Of a stretch of DNA of 64,000 nucleotides, positions 51,337 through 60,106 are shown in pieces; within the stretch, counting starts at the first letter, position 1; each line of letters begins with the position of its first letter. The position numbers and the translations under genes are program-made. The notes beneath the pieces were generated by a model. That model was not told the origin of the DNA. It saw only the letters and a program-made list of their open reading frames with translations, and did no database searches. Source of the stretch: Ilumatobacteraceae bacterium (GTDB taxonomy: Bacteria; Actinomycetota; Acidimicrobiia; Acidimicrobiales; Ilumatobacteraceae); contig JAOBWK010000007.1 of assembly GCA_025463305.1 (NCBI GenBank), positions 1 to 64,000 of the forward strand, given 5' to 3'.

Positions 51337-52901
51337 GATCCGGCCTTCGCGACCTGATCGCGGAGCACGAACTTCATCACCTTGCCGCTCGGGTTCAGCG
51401 GCAGCGCCTCGATCAGCTCCACGCGGGACAGCTTGTACTTGGCCAACCGCTCCCACACCCATCGGAGGATCTCCGTCGGGTCGGGCTCGTGGCCGGCGCG
51501 TGGCACCACGAACGCAACGCCCTGCTCGCCCATGCGCGGATCGGGCATGCCGACGACGGCGACCTGGGCGATGTCGGGATGCTGCAGCATCAGCGCCTCG
51601 ATCTCGGCCGGGTAGGCGTTGAACCCGCCGACGATGAACATGTCCTTCATCCGGTCGGTGATGTGGATGTTGCCGTCGTCATCGACGAAGCCGACGTCGC
51701 CGGTGCGCAGCCAGCCGTCGACGAACGCCTCGGCGGTGGCGGCCGGATCGTCGAAGTAGCCGAGCATCACGTTGAAGCCGCGCACGACGAGCTCGCCGGC
51801 GACGCCCTGCGCGACGTCGCGCAGATCGGCGTCGACGATGCGCACCTCGACGCCGGGGATCGGCCGGCCGACGGTGCGGGCGATGACCTCTGGCGGGTCG
51901 TCGTAGCGGCACATGCTGATGGTGCCTGTGGTCTCCGTCATCCCGTAGCCGGTGACGACCGTGCGGATGTGCAGGACCTCGCGCATCTGGCGGATCACCT
52001 CGACCGGTACGACGGCCGCCCCGGTGACCGACGAGCGCACGCTCGACAGGTCGTACGACGCGAGGTCGGGGTGATCGATGATGGTCTGGAAGACCGTGGG
52101 CGGCCCGGGCAGCATCGTGATCCGCTCAGCCGCGACCAGAGCGAGCACGGTCGGCACGTCGAACACCGCGAGGGGATGCACCGTGGCGCCGCGCAGCACG
52201 CACGCGAGGATGCCCGACTTCAGCCCGGCGGTGTGGAAGAAGGGGTACACGACGAGGTAGCGGTCCTTGGCGCGCAGGTCGACCAGCTCGCTCCACGACA
52301 GGTAGGTGCGGATGCTGGCCCCGTGGCCGAGCATCGCCCCCTTCGGCGCCCCGGTGGTGCCGGAGGTGAAGATGATGTCGCTCATGTCATCGGGACCGAT
52401 CGCCGCGATCCGAGCATCGACCACCGACGGGTCGACGGACGCGCCACGCGCCACGAACTCGTCCCAGTCGGTGCAACCCGGCGCCGAGGCTCCGCTCATC
52501 ACCACGGTCTCGCCGAGCGCGTCGAGGCCGTCGACGCCGCGCAGCATCTCCGGGTAGCTCACGTCGAGGAAGTCGGTGACGGTGAGCAGCAGGCGGGCAC
52601 CCGAGGTACGCAGGATGTGCCCGGCCTCCTCGCCGCGGTAGCGCGTGTTGAACGGCACGAGCACGGCGCCGGCCGCGTACACGCCGAACGAGGCGACGAT
52701 CCAGCGCGCGCTGTTCGGCGCCCACATCGCCACCCGGTCGCCCGGCTCGACACCCGATGCGATCAAGGCCCGCGCCACCTCGTTCGACTGTTCCACCAGC
52801 TCACGGAAGGTGATGCGCGCGTCGCCGTCGACGACGGCTTCGCCGTCACCGAACTGCTCGGCGGCATCGCGGAGGGCTGCTGGGATGGTCGCCGGAGTCA
52901 C
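51333..52901 (-). CDS. AMP-dependent acyl-CoA ligase
   Basis: The 522-residue ANL enzyme (GTG start, MTPATIPAALRDAAEQFGDG) has P-loop IFTSGTTGAPKGA, YGMTETTG, hinge LRTGDVGFVDDDGNIHITDRMKD and catalytic Lys in NPSGKVMK. Its profile (FNTRYRGEEAGHIL, GFNVMLGYFDDP) recalls FadD3/FadD17-type ligases of steroid catabolism, but this is only a resemblance. A TATTGT -10 lies 7 nt before the GTG. It heads an operon with the isomerase-type crotonase. Confidence 0.91.
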   Translation of the reverse strand: MTPATIPAALRDAAEQFGDGEAVVDGDARITFRELVEQSNEVARALIASGVEPGDRVAMWAPNSARWIVASFGVYAAGAVLVPFNTRYRGEEAGHILRTSGARLLLTVTDFLDVSYPEMLRGVDGLDALGETVVMSGASAPGCTDWDEFVARGASVDPSVVDARIAAIGPDDMSDIIFTSGTTGAPKGAMLGHGASIRTYLSWSELVDLRAKDRYLVVYPFFHTAGLKSGILACVLRGATVHPLAVFDVPTVLALVAAERITMLPGPPTVFQTIIDHPDLASYDLSSVRSSVTGAAVVPVEVIRQMREVLHIRTVVTGYGMTETTGTISMCRYDDPPEVIARTVGRPIPGVEVRIVDADLRDVAQGVAGELVVRGFNVMLGYFDDPAATAEAFVDGWLRTGDVGFVDDDGNIHITDRMKDMFIVGGFNAYPAEIEALMLQHPDIAQVAVVGMPDPRMGEQGVAFVVPRAGHEPDPTEILRWVWERLAKYKLSRVELIEALPLNPSGKVMKFVLRDQVAKAGS

Positions 52902-52915
52902 GATGTATACAATAC
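52901..52915. promoter_or_regulatory. Divergent promoter region with TGTATACA palindrome
   Basis: TGTATACA (52904-52911) lies between two divergent ligase genes only 48 bp apart. On the minus strand TATTGT is 7 nt before the GTG; on the plus strand TACAAT (52908-52913) can serve the other gene. TGTATACA-type sites suit FCD-type GntR regulators; one is encoded at 61756-62439. Confidence 0.5.
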
Positions 52916-52949
52916 GCGCTCCGCCCGGCGACCACAGGAGTGGACCATC

Positions 52950-54308
52950 GTGACCCTCGCCCAGCTCCTCATCGGCCACCCCTTCGCGGACCGCGAGCCG
53001 CTTCTGCACACGATCGACACGTCGATGACGGCCGGCGACGCACGGCACGCGGCGCGCCACATCGCCGGACAGCTGGGCGATCTCGGTGGTCGGGCCGTCG
53101 CGGTGCGGCTGCCCAACGGACCCGGGCTCGTCACCACGATGGTGGGCGTGTGGTTGGCCGGCGGCGTGTACGTGCCGGTGAACCCGCGGTTCCCCGACTC
53201 GGAGGTCGAGACCGTGCTGGCATCGACCCGTCCGGCGTTCGTCGTGACCGAGGCCGGCATCGCACCCCGACCGGATCCGACGGCCTACGACGACGACGTC
53301 GCGTTCGTGATGTGGACGTCGGGCACCACCGGTCACCCCAAGGCGATCCTGCACACCCACACTGCATACGTCGAGCTGCTCGATCGCGTCCTCGGCCCGC
53401 TGCGGGGATCAGCGTCCGCTGCAGATCCCGCGCGTCGGCCGACGCCGAACCTGATCCCGGTGTCGATGGCGCTCAACGCAGGGCTCTACAACTCGCTGTT
53501 CGGTCTCCGCGCCGGGGCCGCCCTCGTGATGATGGACCGCTTCGAGCCCGAGGCGTTCGCCGAGCTCGTCCGTCGGTTCGAGATCCGCTCCACCGTGCTG
53601 CCGCCGGCCGCGATGGCGATGCTCACCGATTCCGGGGTCACCGATCTCGGCCCGTTGAAGTACGTGCGCTCGATCACCGCGCCGCTCTCGCCGCTGCAGG
53701 CCCGCCGGTTCGCCGATCGCTTCCCGGTGTTCGTCCTCAACGGCTACGGGCAGGCCGAGATCGGCGAGGTCATCGGCTGGACCGCTGCCGAGGCGAAGGC
53801 GTTCCCGGACAAGATCGGTGCCGTCGGTCGCCCGCACCCGGGCGTCGACGTGCGCATCGATGCCGACAGCCACCTGCTCGTGCGCCCGCCGAACACCGCG
53901 GTCGGGATCGAGGAGCGGGTCGACGCCGACGGCTTCATCGACACCGGCGACCTCGCGCGCATCGACGACGAGGGCTTCGTGTGGATCGAAGGACGCGCCG
54001 GCGACCTGATCAACCGCGGCGGCAACAAGGTCCACCCCGACGCGGTGGAGGAGGTGCTCCGCCTCTCCCCCGCTGTCGATGACGTCGCCGTGGTGGGTGT
54101 CGCAGACGATCGCCTCGGCGAGGTGCCCGTGGCGTTCCTCGTCGGCCGGCCGTGCCCCGACGACGAGCTGATCGCGCTGTGCCGCGAGCACCTCGTTGCC
54201 TACAAGGTGCCGGCAGCGTTCCACTGGCGCAATGCCCTGCCGCGCACGGAGGTCGGCAAGGTCCGCCGCGCCGAGCTCGCCGCCTCGCAGTCGTCAACGA
54301 ACAGTTGA
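52950..54308 (+). CDS. Short AMP-dependent acyl-CoA ligase
   Basis: The 452-residue ANL enzyme is about 60 residues shorter than its neighbours, mostly in the N-terminal domain. P-loop WTSGTTGHPKA, NGYGQAEIGEV, hinge IDTGDLARIDDEGFVWIEGRAGD and the C-terminal Lys in RTEVGKVRR are all present, so it is probably active. The GTG start follows CAGGAG. It is divergent from the other ligase operon. Confidence 0.9.
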   Translation: MTLAQLLIGHPFADREPLLHTIDTSMTAGDARHAARHIAGQLGDLGGRAVAVRLPNGPGLVTTMVGVWLAGGVYVPVNPRFPDSEVETVLASTRPAFVVTEAGIAPRPDPTAYDDDVAFVMWTSGTTGHPKAILHTHTAYVELLDRVLGPLRGSASAADPARRPTPNLIPVSMALNAGLYNSLFGLRAGAALVMMDRFEPEAFAELVRRFEIRSTVLPPAAMAMLTDSGVTDLGPLKYVRSITAPLSPLQARRFADRFPVFVLNGYGQAEIGEVIGWTAAEAKAFPDKIGAVGRPHPGVDVRIDADSHLLVRPPNTAVGIEERVDADGFIDTGDLARIDDEGFVWIEGRAGDLINRGGNKVHPDAVEEVLRLSPAVDDVAVVGVADDRLGEVPVAFLVGRPCPDDELIALCREHLVAYKVPAAFHWRNALPRTEVGKVRRAELAASQSSTNS

Positions 54309-54337
54309 CGCTTGTCGATCGTCAATGTATGGTTGAC
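54293..54337 (+). promoter_or_regulatory. Leaderless promoter with two GTCAA(C/T)-N5-GTTGAC operators
   Basis: Operators at 54293-54309 and 54321-54337 are inverted repeats with 5-bp spacers, their centres 28 bp apart. TTGACG (54305-54310) and TATGGT (54328-54333) form a -35/-10 pair with a 17-bp spacer, each overlapping one operator. Transcription would start at or beside the ATG at 54340. Confidence 0.7.
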
Positions 54338-54339
54338 GC

Positions 54340-55083
54340 ATGGCCGACTTCCCCGTCTCACTCGACAACCTCATCACGTACGTCAAGGTCCTCCAGCCTG
54401 CGGGCGGACCGCTCGAGCACCTCGGCGACGCCGTCGCCGTCGCCGGCACGATCGGCGAGCAGGCCGATTCGCTGATCGGCCACTTCGTCGATCAGGCCCG
54501 CTCCTCCGGCGCTTCGTGGAGCCAGATCGGCACCAGCATGGGTGTGTCCAAGCAGGCGGCGCAGAAGCGCTTCGTCCTCCGCGAGGAGGACCTGTTCGAC
54601 TCCGGCGAGCGGTTCTCCCGGTTCGCTCCTCGCGCCAAGGCCGCAGTCGCCGCCTCGCGTCGCATCGCCGTCGTCGAGGGTTCGCCCACCGTCGAGACTC
54701 GACACATGATGCTCGGCCTGCTCACCGAGCCCGAGGGCGTGGCAGCTCGCGCGCTCCGCCGGCTCGAGATCACCGACCAGGCCATCCGCGCCGCGCTCGG
54801 GTCCGACGCCGCCACGGCGAGCACCACGCCGGACCCGGCTGCGTTGGACGCGGTGCGCTTCGTCGACGCGAGCAAGATGGTGCTGCGCAACGCGTTGAAG
54901 GCCGCGCTGCACCTCGGCCACAACTACATCGGCACCGAGCACATCCTGCTCGGCGTCGTCAGCGCCGGCGATGAGACGTCGACGACGCTGGCGGGCTTGG
55001 GTGCCACGTTCGCGTTGGTCGAGGGCGCGATCTCGGTCGAGCTCGCCCAGATCCTGCTCGATCGGCAGCGCCAGGGCAGCTGA
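54340..55083 (+). CDS. Clp N-terminal-domain protein with helix-turn-helix
   Basis: The 247-residue protein has an N-terminal helical part with a helix-turn-helix (ASWSQIGTSMGVSKQAAQKRF, 58-78) and a double Clp-N repeat (RHMMLGLLTEPEGVAARALRRLEI; NYIGTEHILLGVVSAGD), the substrate-recognition fold of ClpC/ClpA, with no ATPase module. In Actinobacteria such proteins are thought to be transcriptional regulators or Clp adaptors. Twin operators over its own promoter favour an autorepressor. It is close downstream of a ligase gene but has its own promoter. Confidence 0.85.
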   Translation: MADFPVSLDNLITYVKVLQPAGGPLEHLGDAVAVAGTIGEQADSLIGHFVDQARSSGASWSQIGTSMGVSKQAAQKRFVLREEDLFDSGERFSRFAPRAKAAVAASRRIAVVEGSPTVETRHMMLGLLTEPEGVAARALRRLEITDQAIRAALGSDAATASTTPDPAALDAVRFVDASKMVLRNALKAALHLGHNYIGTEHILLGVVSAGDETSTTLAGLGATFALVEGAISVELAQILLDRQRQGS

Positions 55084-55099
55084 TGCCCGACGCGACCGT

Positions 55100-56221
55100 T
55101 CAGCGCAGCGATGCCAGCGGCACGACCTCGCAGTGGGTCTGCGGCGGGTCCTCCTCCGGCAGCAGGATCCGCCAGAAGATCGTGCCGAACGCGTGCCCCT
55201 CGGTGTCGAGCCAGTTCGGCACACCGGGGTCGGAGTGGGCGACGACGATGCGGAACGAGCCGTCGGCCTCGAGCACGAGCTGCTCCTGGTTGATCGACGA
55301 GCGCCGCACGGAGTATTCGAGCGTCTGCATGTGCCGGTTCCACAGCATCACGTTGGCGAAGGCGCACGTCGGCAGGCTGCCGGCGATGACGAGCGCCTCG
55401 TCGTCGCCCAGCTCCCAGCGACCCGATGCGTAGAAGATGTCGGCGGCGCCCGGCACGGGCAGGCCGGAGTCTCGGAAGCTGAACGGCTTGGGCAGCGTGT
55501 TCGGTTCCTCGGCGATGAACGGGATCGACACCTTGACGCTGGGCAGGCGCTGGCCGAGCGTGGTCTGCCGCAGGAACTCGAGGCCCTCGCGCATCCGCTC
55601 GGCGAACACGGCGTCGCTCAGGGGCGGCGACGGTGGGGTCGGCGCGAGCGGCTCGATCTCGATGTTGACGTGCACGCCCGGATCGTTCTGGGCCGATCGT
55701 TGCAACTGGAAGTAGCTGCGGACCACCACGGCGTGCGCCGCGGGATCCAGGCGGAGCCAGTTGCCGTCGTGCGGCTCGGCGCTGAGCACGATCGAGTAGC
55801 TGCCGTCGGCCTCGACGTGGAAGTCGCGGTCGTTGACGTCGCCGAGCAGCGGTCCGGCCAACGCGCCATCGGGAGCACGCCCGTGGATGGTGAACGAGGT
55901 GTAGCACTCCTGGTCGATCACCCCGGAGATGCGGTACGCGCGGTCGCCGCTGATGCGTGCGTAGTGGTAGATCGCGTCCGGGTTGTCGCCCTGCACCTTG
56001 CGCGCCGGCGACACGATCGGCGCCATCCGCGGGTGGGCGGTGTCGGCCTCGAAGAACATCTCCGAGGCAGCGGACAGCAGCTGACCGACGTAGCGATAGG
56101 CCTCGACGACGTCGAGCGGATCGGTGAACCGCTCGGGCGACAGCACGTAGCCGTCGCGGATCTCGGTGAGTGTGGTGATCAGGTCGTCGAACACGACGGT
56201 GGTCAGCGGCGCGAGGTTCAT
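55100..56221 (-). CDS. DUF1214-family protein
   Basis: The 373-residue protein has NPDAIYHYARISGDRAYRISG early and a C-terminal DUF1214 domain with LPKPFSFRDSGLPVPGAADIFYASGRWELGDDEALVIAG, FANVMLWNRHMQTLEY and QEQLVLEADGSFRIVVAHSDPG. No signal peptide. The function is unknown; relatives cluster with lipid and steroid genes. AAGGGGA precedes the ATG. Confidence 0.87.
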   Translation of the reverse strand: MNLAPLTTVVFDDLITTLTEIRDGYVLSPERFTDPLDVVEAYRYVGQLLSAASEMFFEADTAHPRMAPIVSPARKVQGDNPDAIYHYARISGDRAYRISGVIDQECYTSFTIHGRAPDGALAGPLLGDVNDRDFHVEADGSYSIVLSAEPHDGNWLRLDPAAHAVVVRSYFQLQRSAQNDPGVHVNIEIEPLAPTPPSPPLSDAVFAERMREGLEFLRQTTLGQRLPSVKVSIPFIAEEPNTLPKPFSFRDSGLPVPGAADIFYASGRWELGDDEALVIAGSLPTCAFANVMLWNRHMQTLEYSVRRSSINQEQLVLEADGSFRIVVAHSDPGVPNWLDTEGHAFGTIFWRILLPEEDPPQTHCEVVPLASLR

Positions 56222-56312
56222 GCGGTCCCCTTGTTGGTGATCGTCGATCGATCGTCGTCCCCCGACGATGTGCCACACTCTTGCAGGCCCAAGCCCGGGG
56301 GGACTTGCCGAG

Positions 56313-57485
56313 ATGACCAGCGATGCATTGGTGATGGATCAGTTGATCGCGCACGCTCGCGAGGCCACGGGCCTCGACGATTTCGGCGTCGACACGTGGC
56401 AGGAGGGGCTCGAGCGGCTGGTCGATTCGTTGAACGCCGAGGCCCGCCTGTCGGAGATCGGCGTGCACGTCGCCTCGGCGATGATCGAGGGTGATCTGCG
56501 CTCGCGGCTGTGGGTCACGTATTGGCACGACAAGCATCCCGAGATCGGCCGGGCGCCGATCACTGCGCCGGTCATCGTCGCCGGCCAGCCACGCACGGGC
56601 ACCACGATCCTGTTCGACCTGCTCGCCCAGGATCCTGCATTCCGCGCGCCGCTCACCTGGGAGGTGATGTCGCCCAACCCGCCTCCGGAGACGGCCACCT
56701 ACCTCACCGATCCACGCATCGCCGCTGCCGAGGCGTCGAGCGCGATGAGCGAGCTGCTCAACCCGGGGTTCCAGGCGATCCACCCGTCAGGCCCCCAACG
56801 CGGCCAGGAAGATGTCGCGATCATGTCGGGCGACTTCCGCAGCATGCTCTACAGCACCGCCTACCGCGCGCCGACCTACATGCGCTGGCTGATCGACGAA
56901 GCTGACATGGCGCCTGCGTTCGATCATCACCGCCGCTTCCTGCAGCTGCTGCAGTGGCATCATCCGGGCCGCTGGGTGCTGAAGACTCCGGCCCACCTGT
57001 GGTGCCTGCCCGAGCTGTTCGCGGCGTACCCCGATGCGATGGTCGTGCACACCCATCGCGATCCGCTCAAGGTCATCGCCTCCGTCGCCTCGCTCACCGA
57101 GCACCTGCAGCGGATGGCGTCGGGCGCCACCACGGTCGAGGAGGAGGCCGCCGAGTGGTCGGAGTACCTCATCGAGGGCAACGACCGGTCCGTCACGGCT
57201 CGCAGCAACGGCAGCGTGCCGCCCGGACAGGCGGTCGACTTCCCCTTCCGCGGACTGATGGCCGATCCGTTCACCGCGCTCGGCAAGCTCTACGCCGGGC
57301 TCGGCATCCCCTTCACCGACGTGGCCGAGCGGCGGATGCGCGACTTCCTGCGCGACAACCCGGCCGACAAGCACGGCACCCATCGCTACCGGTTCTCGGC
57401 GACGGGCCTCGATGTCGACGAGATGCGGCAGCGCACGGCACGGTACGAGGAGTACTTCCACGTCGAGCAGGAGCCACTGGACTGA
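56313..57485 (+). CDS. Sulfotransferase-family protein
   Basis: The 390-residue protein has the PAPS 5'-phosphosulfate loop GQPRTGTTILFDLL at about 93-106, and VVHTHRDPLKVIASVASL for the 3'-phosphate. It is the large Stf-type form found in actinobacterial lipid and sterol gene clusters. It should transfer sulfate from PAPS to a hydroxyl, or may be a non-sulfating relative. The ATG at 56313 follows a G-rich Shine-Dalgarno. Confidence 0.88.
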   Translation: MTSDALVMDQLIAHAREATGLDDFGVDTWQEGLERLVDSLNAEARLSEIGVHVASAMIEGDLRSRLWVTYWHDKHPEIGRAPITAPVIVAGQPRTGTTILFDLLAQDPAFRAPLTWEVMSPNPPPETATYLTDPRIAAAEASSAMSELLNPGFQAIHPSGPQRGQEDVAIMSGDFRSMLYSTAYRAPTYMRWLIDEADMAPAFDHHRRFLQLLQWHHPGRWVLKTPAHLWCLPELFAAYPDAMVVHTHRDPLKVIASVASLTEHLQRMASGATTVEEEAAEWSEYLIEGNDRSVTARSNGSVPPGQAVDFPFRGLMADPFTALGKLYAGLGIPFTDVAERRMRDFLRDNPADKHGTHRYRFSATGLDVDEMRQRTARYEEYFHVEQEPLD

Positions 57486-57501
57486 CGTGCTGCACCGGGC
57501 C

Positions 57502-57527
57502 GCTGAACTGGGTCGCTGAACTGGGTC
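57502..57527 (+). repeat. Tandem 13-bp direct repeat upstream of the MaoC operon promoter
   Basis: GCTGAACTGGGTC occurs twice head to tail (57502-57514, 57515-57527), ending 16 bp before a TATAAT box. It covers the -35 position, where no -35 hexamer is seen, so it may bind an activator. Confidence 0.6.
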
Positions 57528-57538
57528 GGCGAGGGCGA

Positions 57539-57549
57539 TTGTATATAAT
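57539..57549 (+). promoter_or_regulatory. Consensus -10 of the MaoC-ACAD-crotonase operon
   Basis: TATAAT (57544-57549) lies 8 nt before the ATG, suggesting a near-leaderless mRNA. The surrounding TTGTATATAA resembles the TGTATACA site between the ligases. Confidence 0.6.
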
Positions 57550-57557
57550 GTCGGCCC

Positions 57558-58808
57558 ATGGCTGAGGCGGGGTCCATCACCGACGAGGGCGTCGCCCGAC
57601 TGCGCGCGCGGATCGGCGTGCCCGAGCCCAACCCGATGCCGCCGCACTACCGGCGGCCCGGCACGGACGCGTTCCGCATCGTCGCCAACGCGTACGGCGA
57701 CGACAACCCGTTGTGGTGCGACCCGGACTACGGCACGTCGACGAGGTGGGGCGGGCCGATCGCGTCGCCCGTGCTCGTCGGTGGCGACACCCTGATCGGC
57801 GAGGACGAACTGACCGAGGTGGCCCCGGAGCACCGCGAACTGATGAAGGGTGATCCGCTGCGGGGCGTGCACGCGTTCTACGCGTCGAGCGCCCGCGAGT
57901 GGTGGGCGCCACTCACGCCGGACCGCCGCGTGGTGCGTCGCAACGCGCTGGTCGGCGTGCTCGACAAGCCCAGCGAGTTCGCCGAACGAGCGATCCACGA
58001 ATGGACCGGGCAGGTGTTCCGCGACGATGCCGGCGCGTTGCTGTCCGGGCAGTACCGCTGCATGATCCGCACCGAGCGCACCAAGGCGCGCGAGCGAAAG
58101 AAGTACGACGACATCGAGATCCGCCCGTACACCGACGCCGAGATCGACGAGATCGCCGCCCAGTACCTCGCCGAGACACGGCGCGGCGCCGAGCCGCGCT
58201 GGTGGGAGGACGTCGCCGAGGGCGACGAGCTGAGCCCGCTCGTCAAGGGTCCGCTGCGGGTCACGGACATGATCTGCTGGCACGTCGGGATGGGCATGGG
58301 CCTCTACGGCGTCGCCGCCCTCCGCCTGAACGCGCAGAACCGGGCACGGATCCCCCGCTTCTTCCACCGCGACGAGCTGAACGTGCCCGACGTGATGCAG
58401 CGCGTGCACTGGGATCCCGAGTTCGCCCGCCGGTCCGGCAACCCGACCACGTTCGACTACGGGCGGATGCGCGAGACGTGGCTGATCCACCTCTGCACCG
58501 ACTGGATGGGCGACGACGCCTGGCTGTGGAAGCTCGACTGCTCGTTCCGCAAGTTCAACTACGTCGGCGACACCCAGTGGCTCGGCGGCAGGGTGACCCG
58601 CAAGTACCTCGCCGACGGTGGTCGTCCCGCCGTCGACGTCGAGCTGTGGGCGCGCAACCAGCGCGACGAGATCACCACGCCCGGCTCGGCCACCATCCTC
58701 CTGCCGAGCCGCGAGCATGGCGCGGTGCGGCTGCCTGACCCACCCGGCGCAGCGACCGATCTCACCGGCGCGCTCGCGGCCATCGCGGCCGGGTTCGGCG
58801 AACGATGA
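57558..58808 (+). CDS. MaoC/FAS1-like acyl dehydratase
   Basis: The 416-residue protein has two hotdog halves: an N-terminal FAS1-like half (RIVANAYGDDNPLWCDPDYG ... SPVLVGG, with HAFYASSAREWWAPL) and a C-terminal MaoC half (WWEDVAEGDELSPLVKGPLRVTDMICWHVGMGMG ... VGDTQWLGGRVTRKYL). It should hydrate or dehydrate an acyl-CoA. It is the first gene of a four-gene operon and overlaps the next by ATGA. Confidence 0.9.
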   Translation: MAEAGSITDEGVARLRARIGVPEPNPMPPHYRRPGTDAFRIVANAYGDDNPLWCDPDYGTSTRWGGPIASPVLVGGDTLIGEDELTEVAPEHRELMKGDPLRGVHAFYASSAREWWAPLTPDRRVVRRNALVGVLDKPSEFAERAIHEWTGQVFRDDAGALLSGQYRCMIRTERTKARERKKYDDIEIRPYTDAEIDEIAAQYLAETRRGAEPRWWEDVAEGDELSPLVKGPLRVTDMICWHVGMGMGLYGVAALRLNAQNRARIPRFFHRDELNVPDVMQRVHWDPEFARRSGNPTTFDYGRMRETWLIHLCTDWMGDDAWLWKLDCSFRKFNYVGDTQWLGGRVTRKYLADGGRPAVDVELWARNQRDEITTPGSATILLPSREHGAVRLPDPPGAATDLTGALAAIAAGFGER

Positions 58809-60106
58809 CCGACGCAGCAGACCCGCAGCTGATCGAGATCACGGCCGGTACGTCCGCCGACGACGCCGCGGCTGTCACCCGCGCGTGGGTGACCGAGCAC
58901 GTGCCCGCGGAGTGGCAGCGCGCTGCGCACGCCGGCGGCGCATCGGCCATCCGTGCCGTTCGATCGCGCGCACAGTACGAGGCGTGGTATCCGGTGTTCG
59001 GCCGCTCCGGTCTCGTCGTTCCCACCTGGCCGGTCGAGTACGGCGGCCTCGGGGTGTCGTCGAAGGTGGCCCGTGCGATCGAGGCCGAGCTCGCCCCGTA
59101 CAACCTCGGCCGGCTCAACCCGCTCGGCCTCAACCTCGCCGCACCGGCCCTGTTCGCGCACGGCACCGAGGAGCAGCGTCGGCGGTACCTGCCCCCGATC
59201 GTGCGCAACGAGGAGGTGTGGTGCCAGCTGTTCAGCGAGCCCGGTGCCGGCAGCGATCTCGCGTCGCTCGCCACTCGGGCCGAGCGCGACGGCGACGACT
59301 GGGTGATCTCCGGGCAGAAGGTGTGGACCACGTGGGCCCACCTGTCCGACTACGGGGTGCTGCTCGCCCGCACCGACCCCGATGAGCCGAAGCGCAACGG
59401 CATCACCTACTTCCTGATCCACCTCCACCAGCCCGGCGTCGAGGTGCGCGCCCTGCGCCACATCGGCGGTGAGGTCGACTTCAACGAGGTGTTCCTCGAC
59501 GGCGCACGCGTGCCCGACACGATGCGTGTCGGCGATGTCGGCAACGGCTGGAGCGTCGCCAACGCAACGCTCTCCGGCGAGCGACAGATGGTGTCCGGCT
59601 CGGGATCGGGAGGCGTCGACCGCATCGGCGGCAGCGGCGCGGGTCGCTCGATCGCGCGCAGCCGGGCCCGCAGCGCCGAAGGGTCGCCCGGTGGGTGGGA
59701 CGACCCGATCCGCCGCCAGGAGCTGATGCGCCTGCACACCGAGGAGACCATCCGCGGCTGGACCAACCAGCGCGTCCGCGCCCAGCTCAAGGCCGGTCGT
59801 TCGCCCGGGCCGGAGAGCTCGATCGGCAAGGTGCACCAGGGCGGGCTCAACCAGCGCATCCAGCTCCTCGCCACCGACCTCTCCGGCGCGTCGGCGATGG
59901 CGTGGGAGACACCGGACGGCACCGAGCCGGGCTACGGCGCATCACTCCCGTACGAGCTGATGGGCATGCTCCGCAGCCGTGCGAACACGATCGAGGGCGG
60001 CACCACCGAGGTCAACAAGAACATCGTCGGCGAGCGGGTCCTCGGCCTGCCGCGCGAGCCCGACCCCTACCAGCGCTCGCCGTGGCGCGACGTGCCGCGC
60101 AGCTGA
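58805..60106 (+). CDS. Acyl-CoA dehydrogenase
   Basis: The 433-residue FadE-type flavoenzyme has WCQLFSEPGAGSDLASL, WVISGQKVWTTWAHLSDYG and a C-terminal ANTIEGGTTEVNKNIVGERVLGLP with the candidate base Glu. An unusual Ser/Gly/Arg-rich insertion (SGSGSGGVDRIGGSGAGRS) lies in the middle. It forms an enoyl-CoA for the adjacent hydratase-like enzymes. It is coupled at both ends (ATGA upstream, TGATG downstream). Confidence 0.93.
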   Translation: MTDAADPQLIEITAGTSADDAAAVTRAWVTEHVPAEWQRAAHAGGASAIRAVRSRAQYEAWYPVFGRSGLVVPTWPVEYGGLGVSSKVARAIEAELAPYNLGRLNPLGLNLAAPALFAHGTEEQRRRYLPPIVRNEEVWCQLFSEPGAGSDLASLATRAERDGDDWVISGQKVWTTWAHLSDYGVLLARTDPDEPKRNGITYFLIHLHQPGVEVRALRHIGGEVDFNEVFLDGARVPDTMRVGDVGNGWSVANATLSGERQMVSGSGSGGVDRIGGSGAGRSIARSRARSAEGSPGGWDDPIRRQELMRLHTEETIRGWTNQRVRAQLKAGRSPGPESSIGKVHQGGLNQRIQLLATDLSGASAMAWETPDGTEPGYGASLPYELMGMLRSRANTIEGGTTEVNKNIVGERVLGLPREPDPYQRSPWRDVPRS

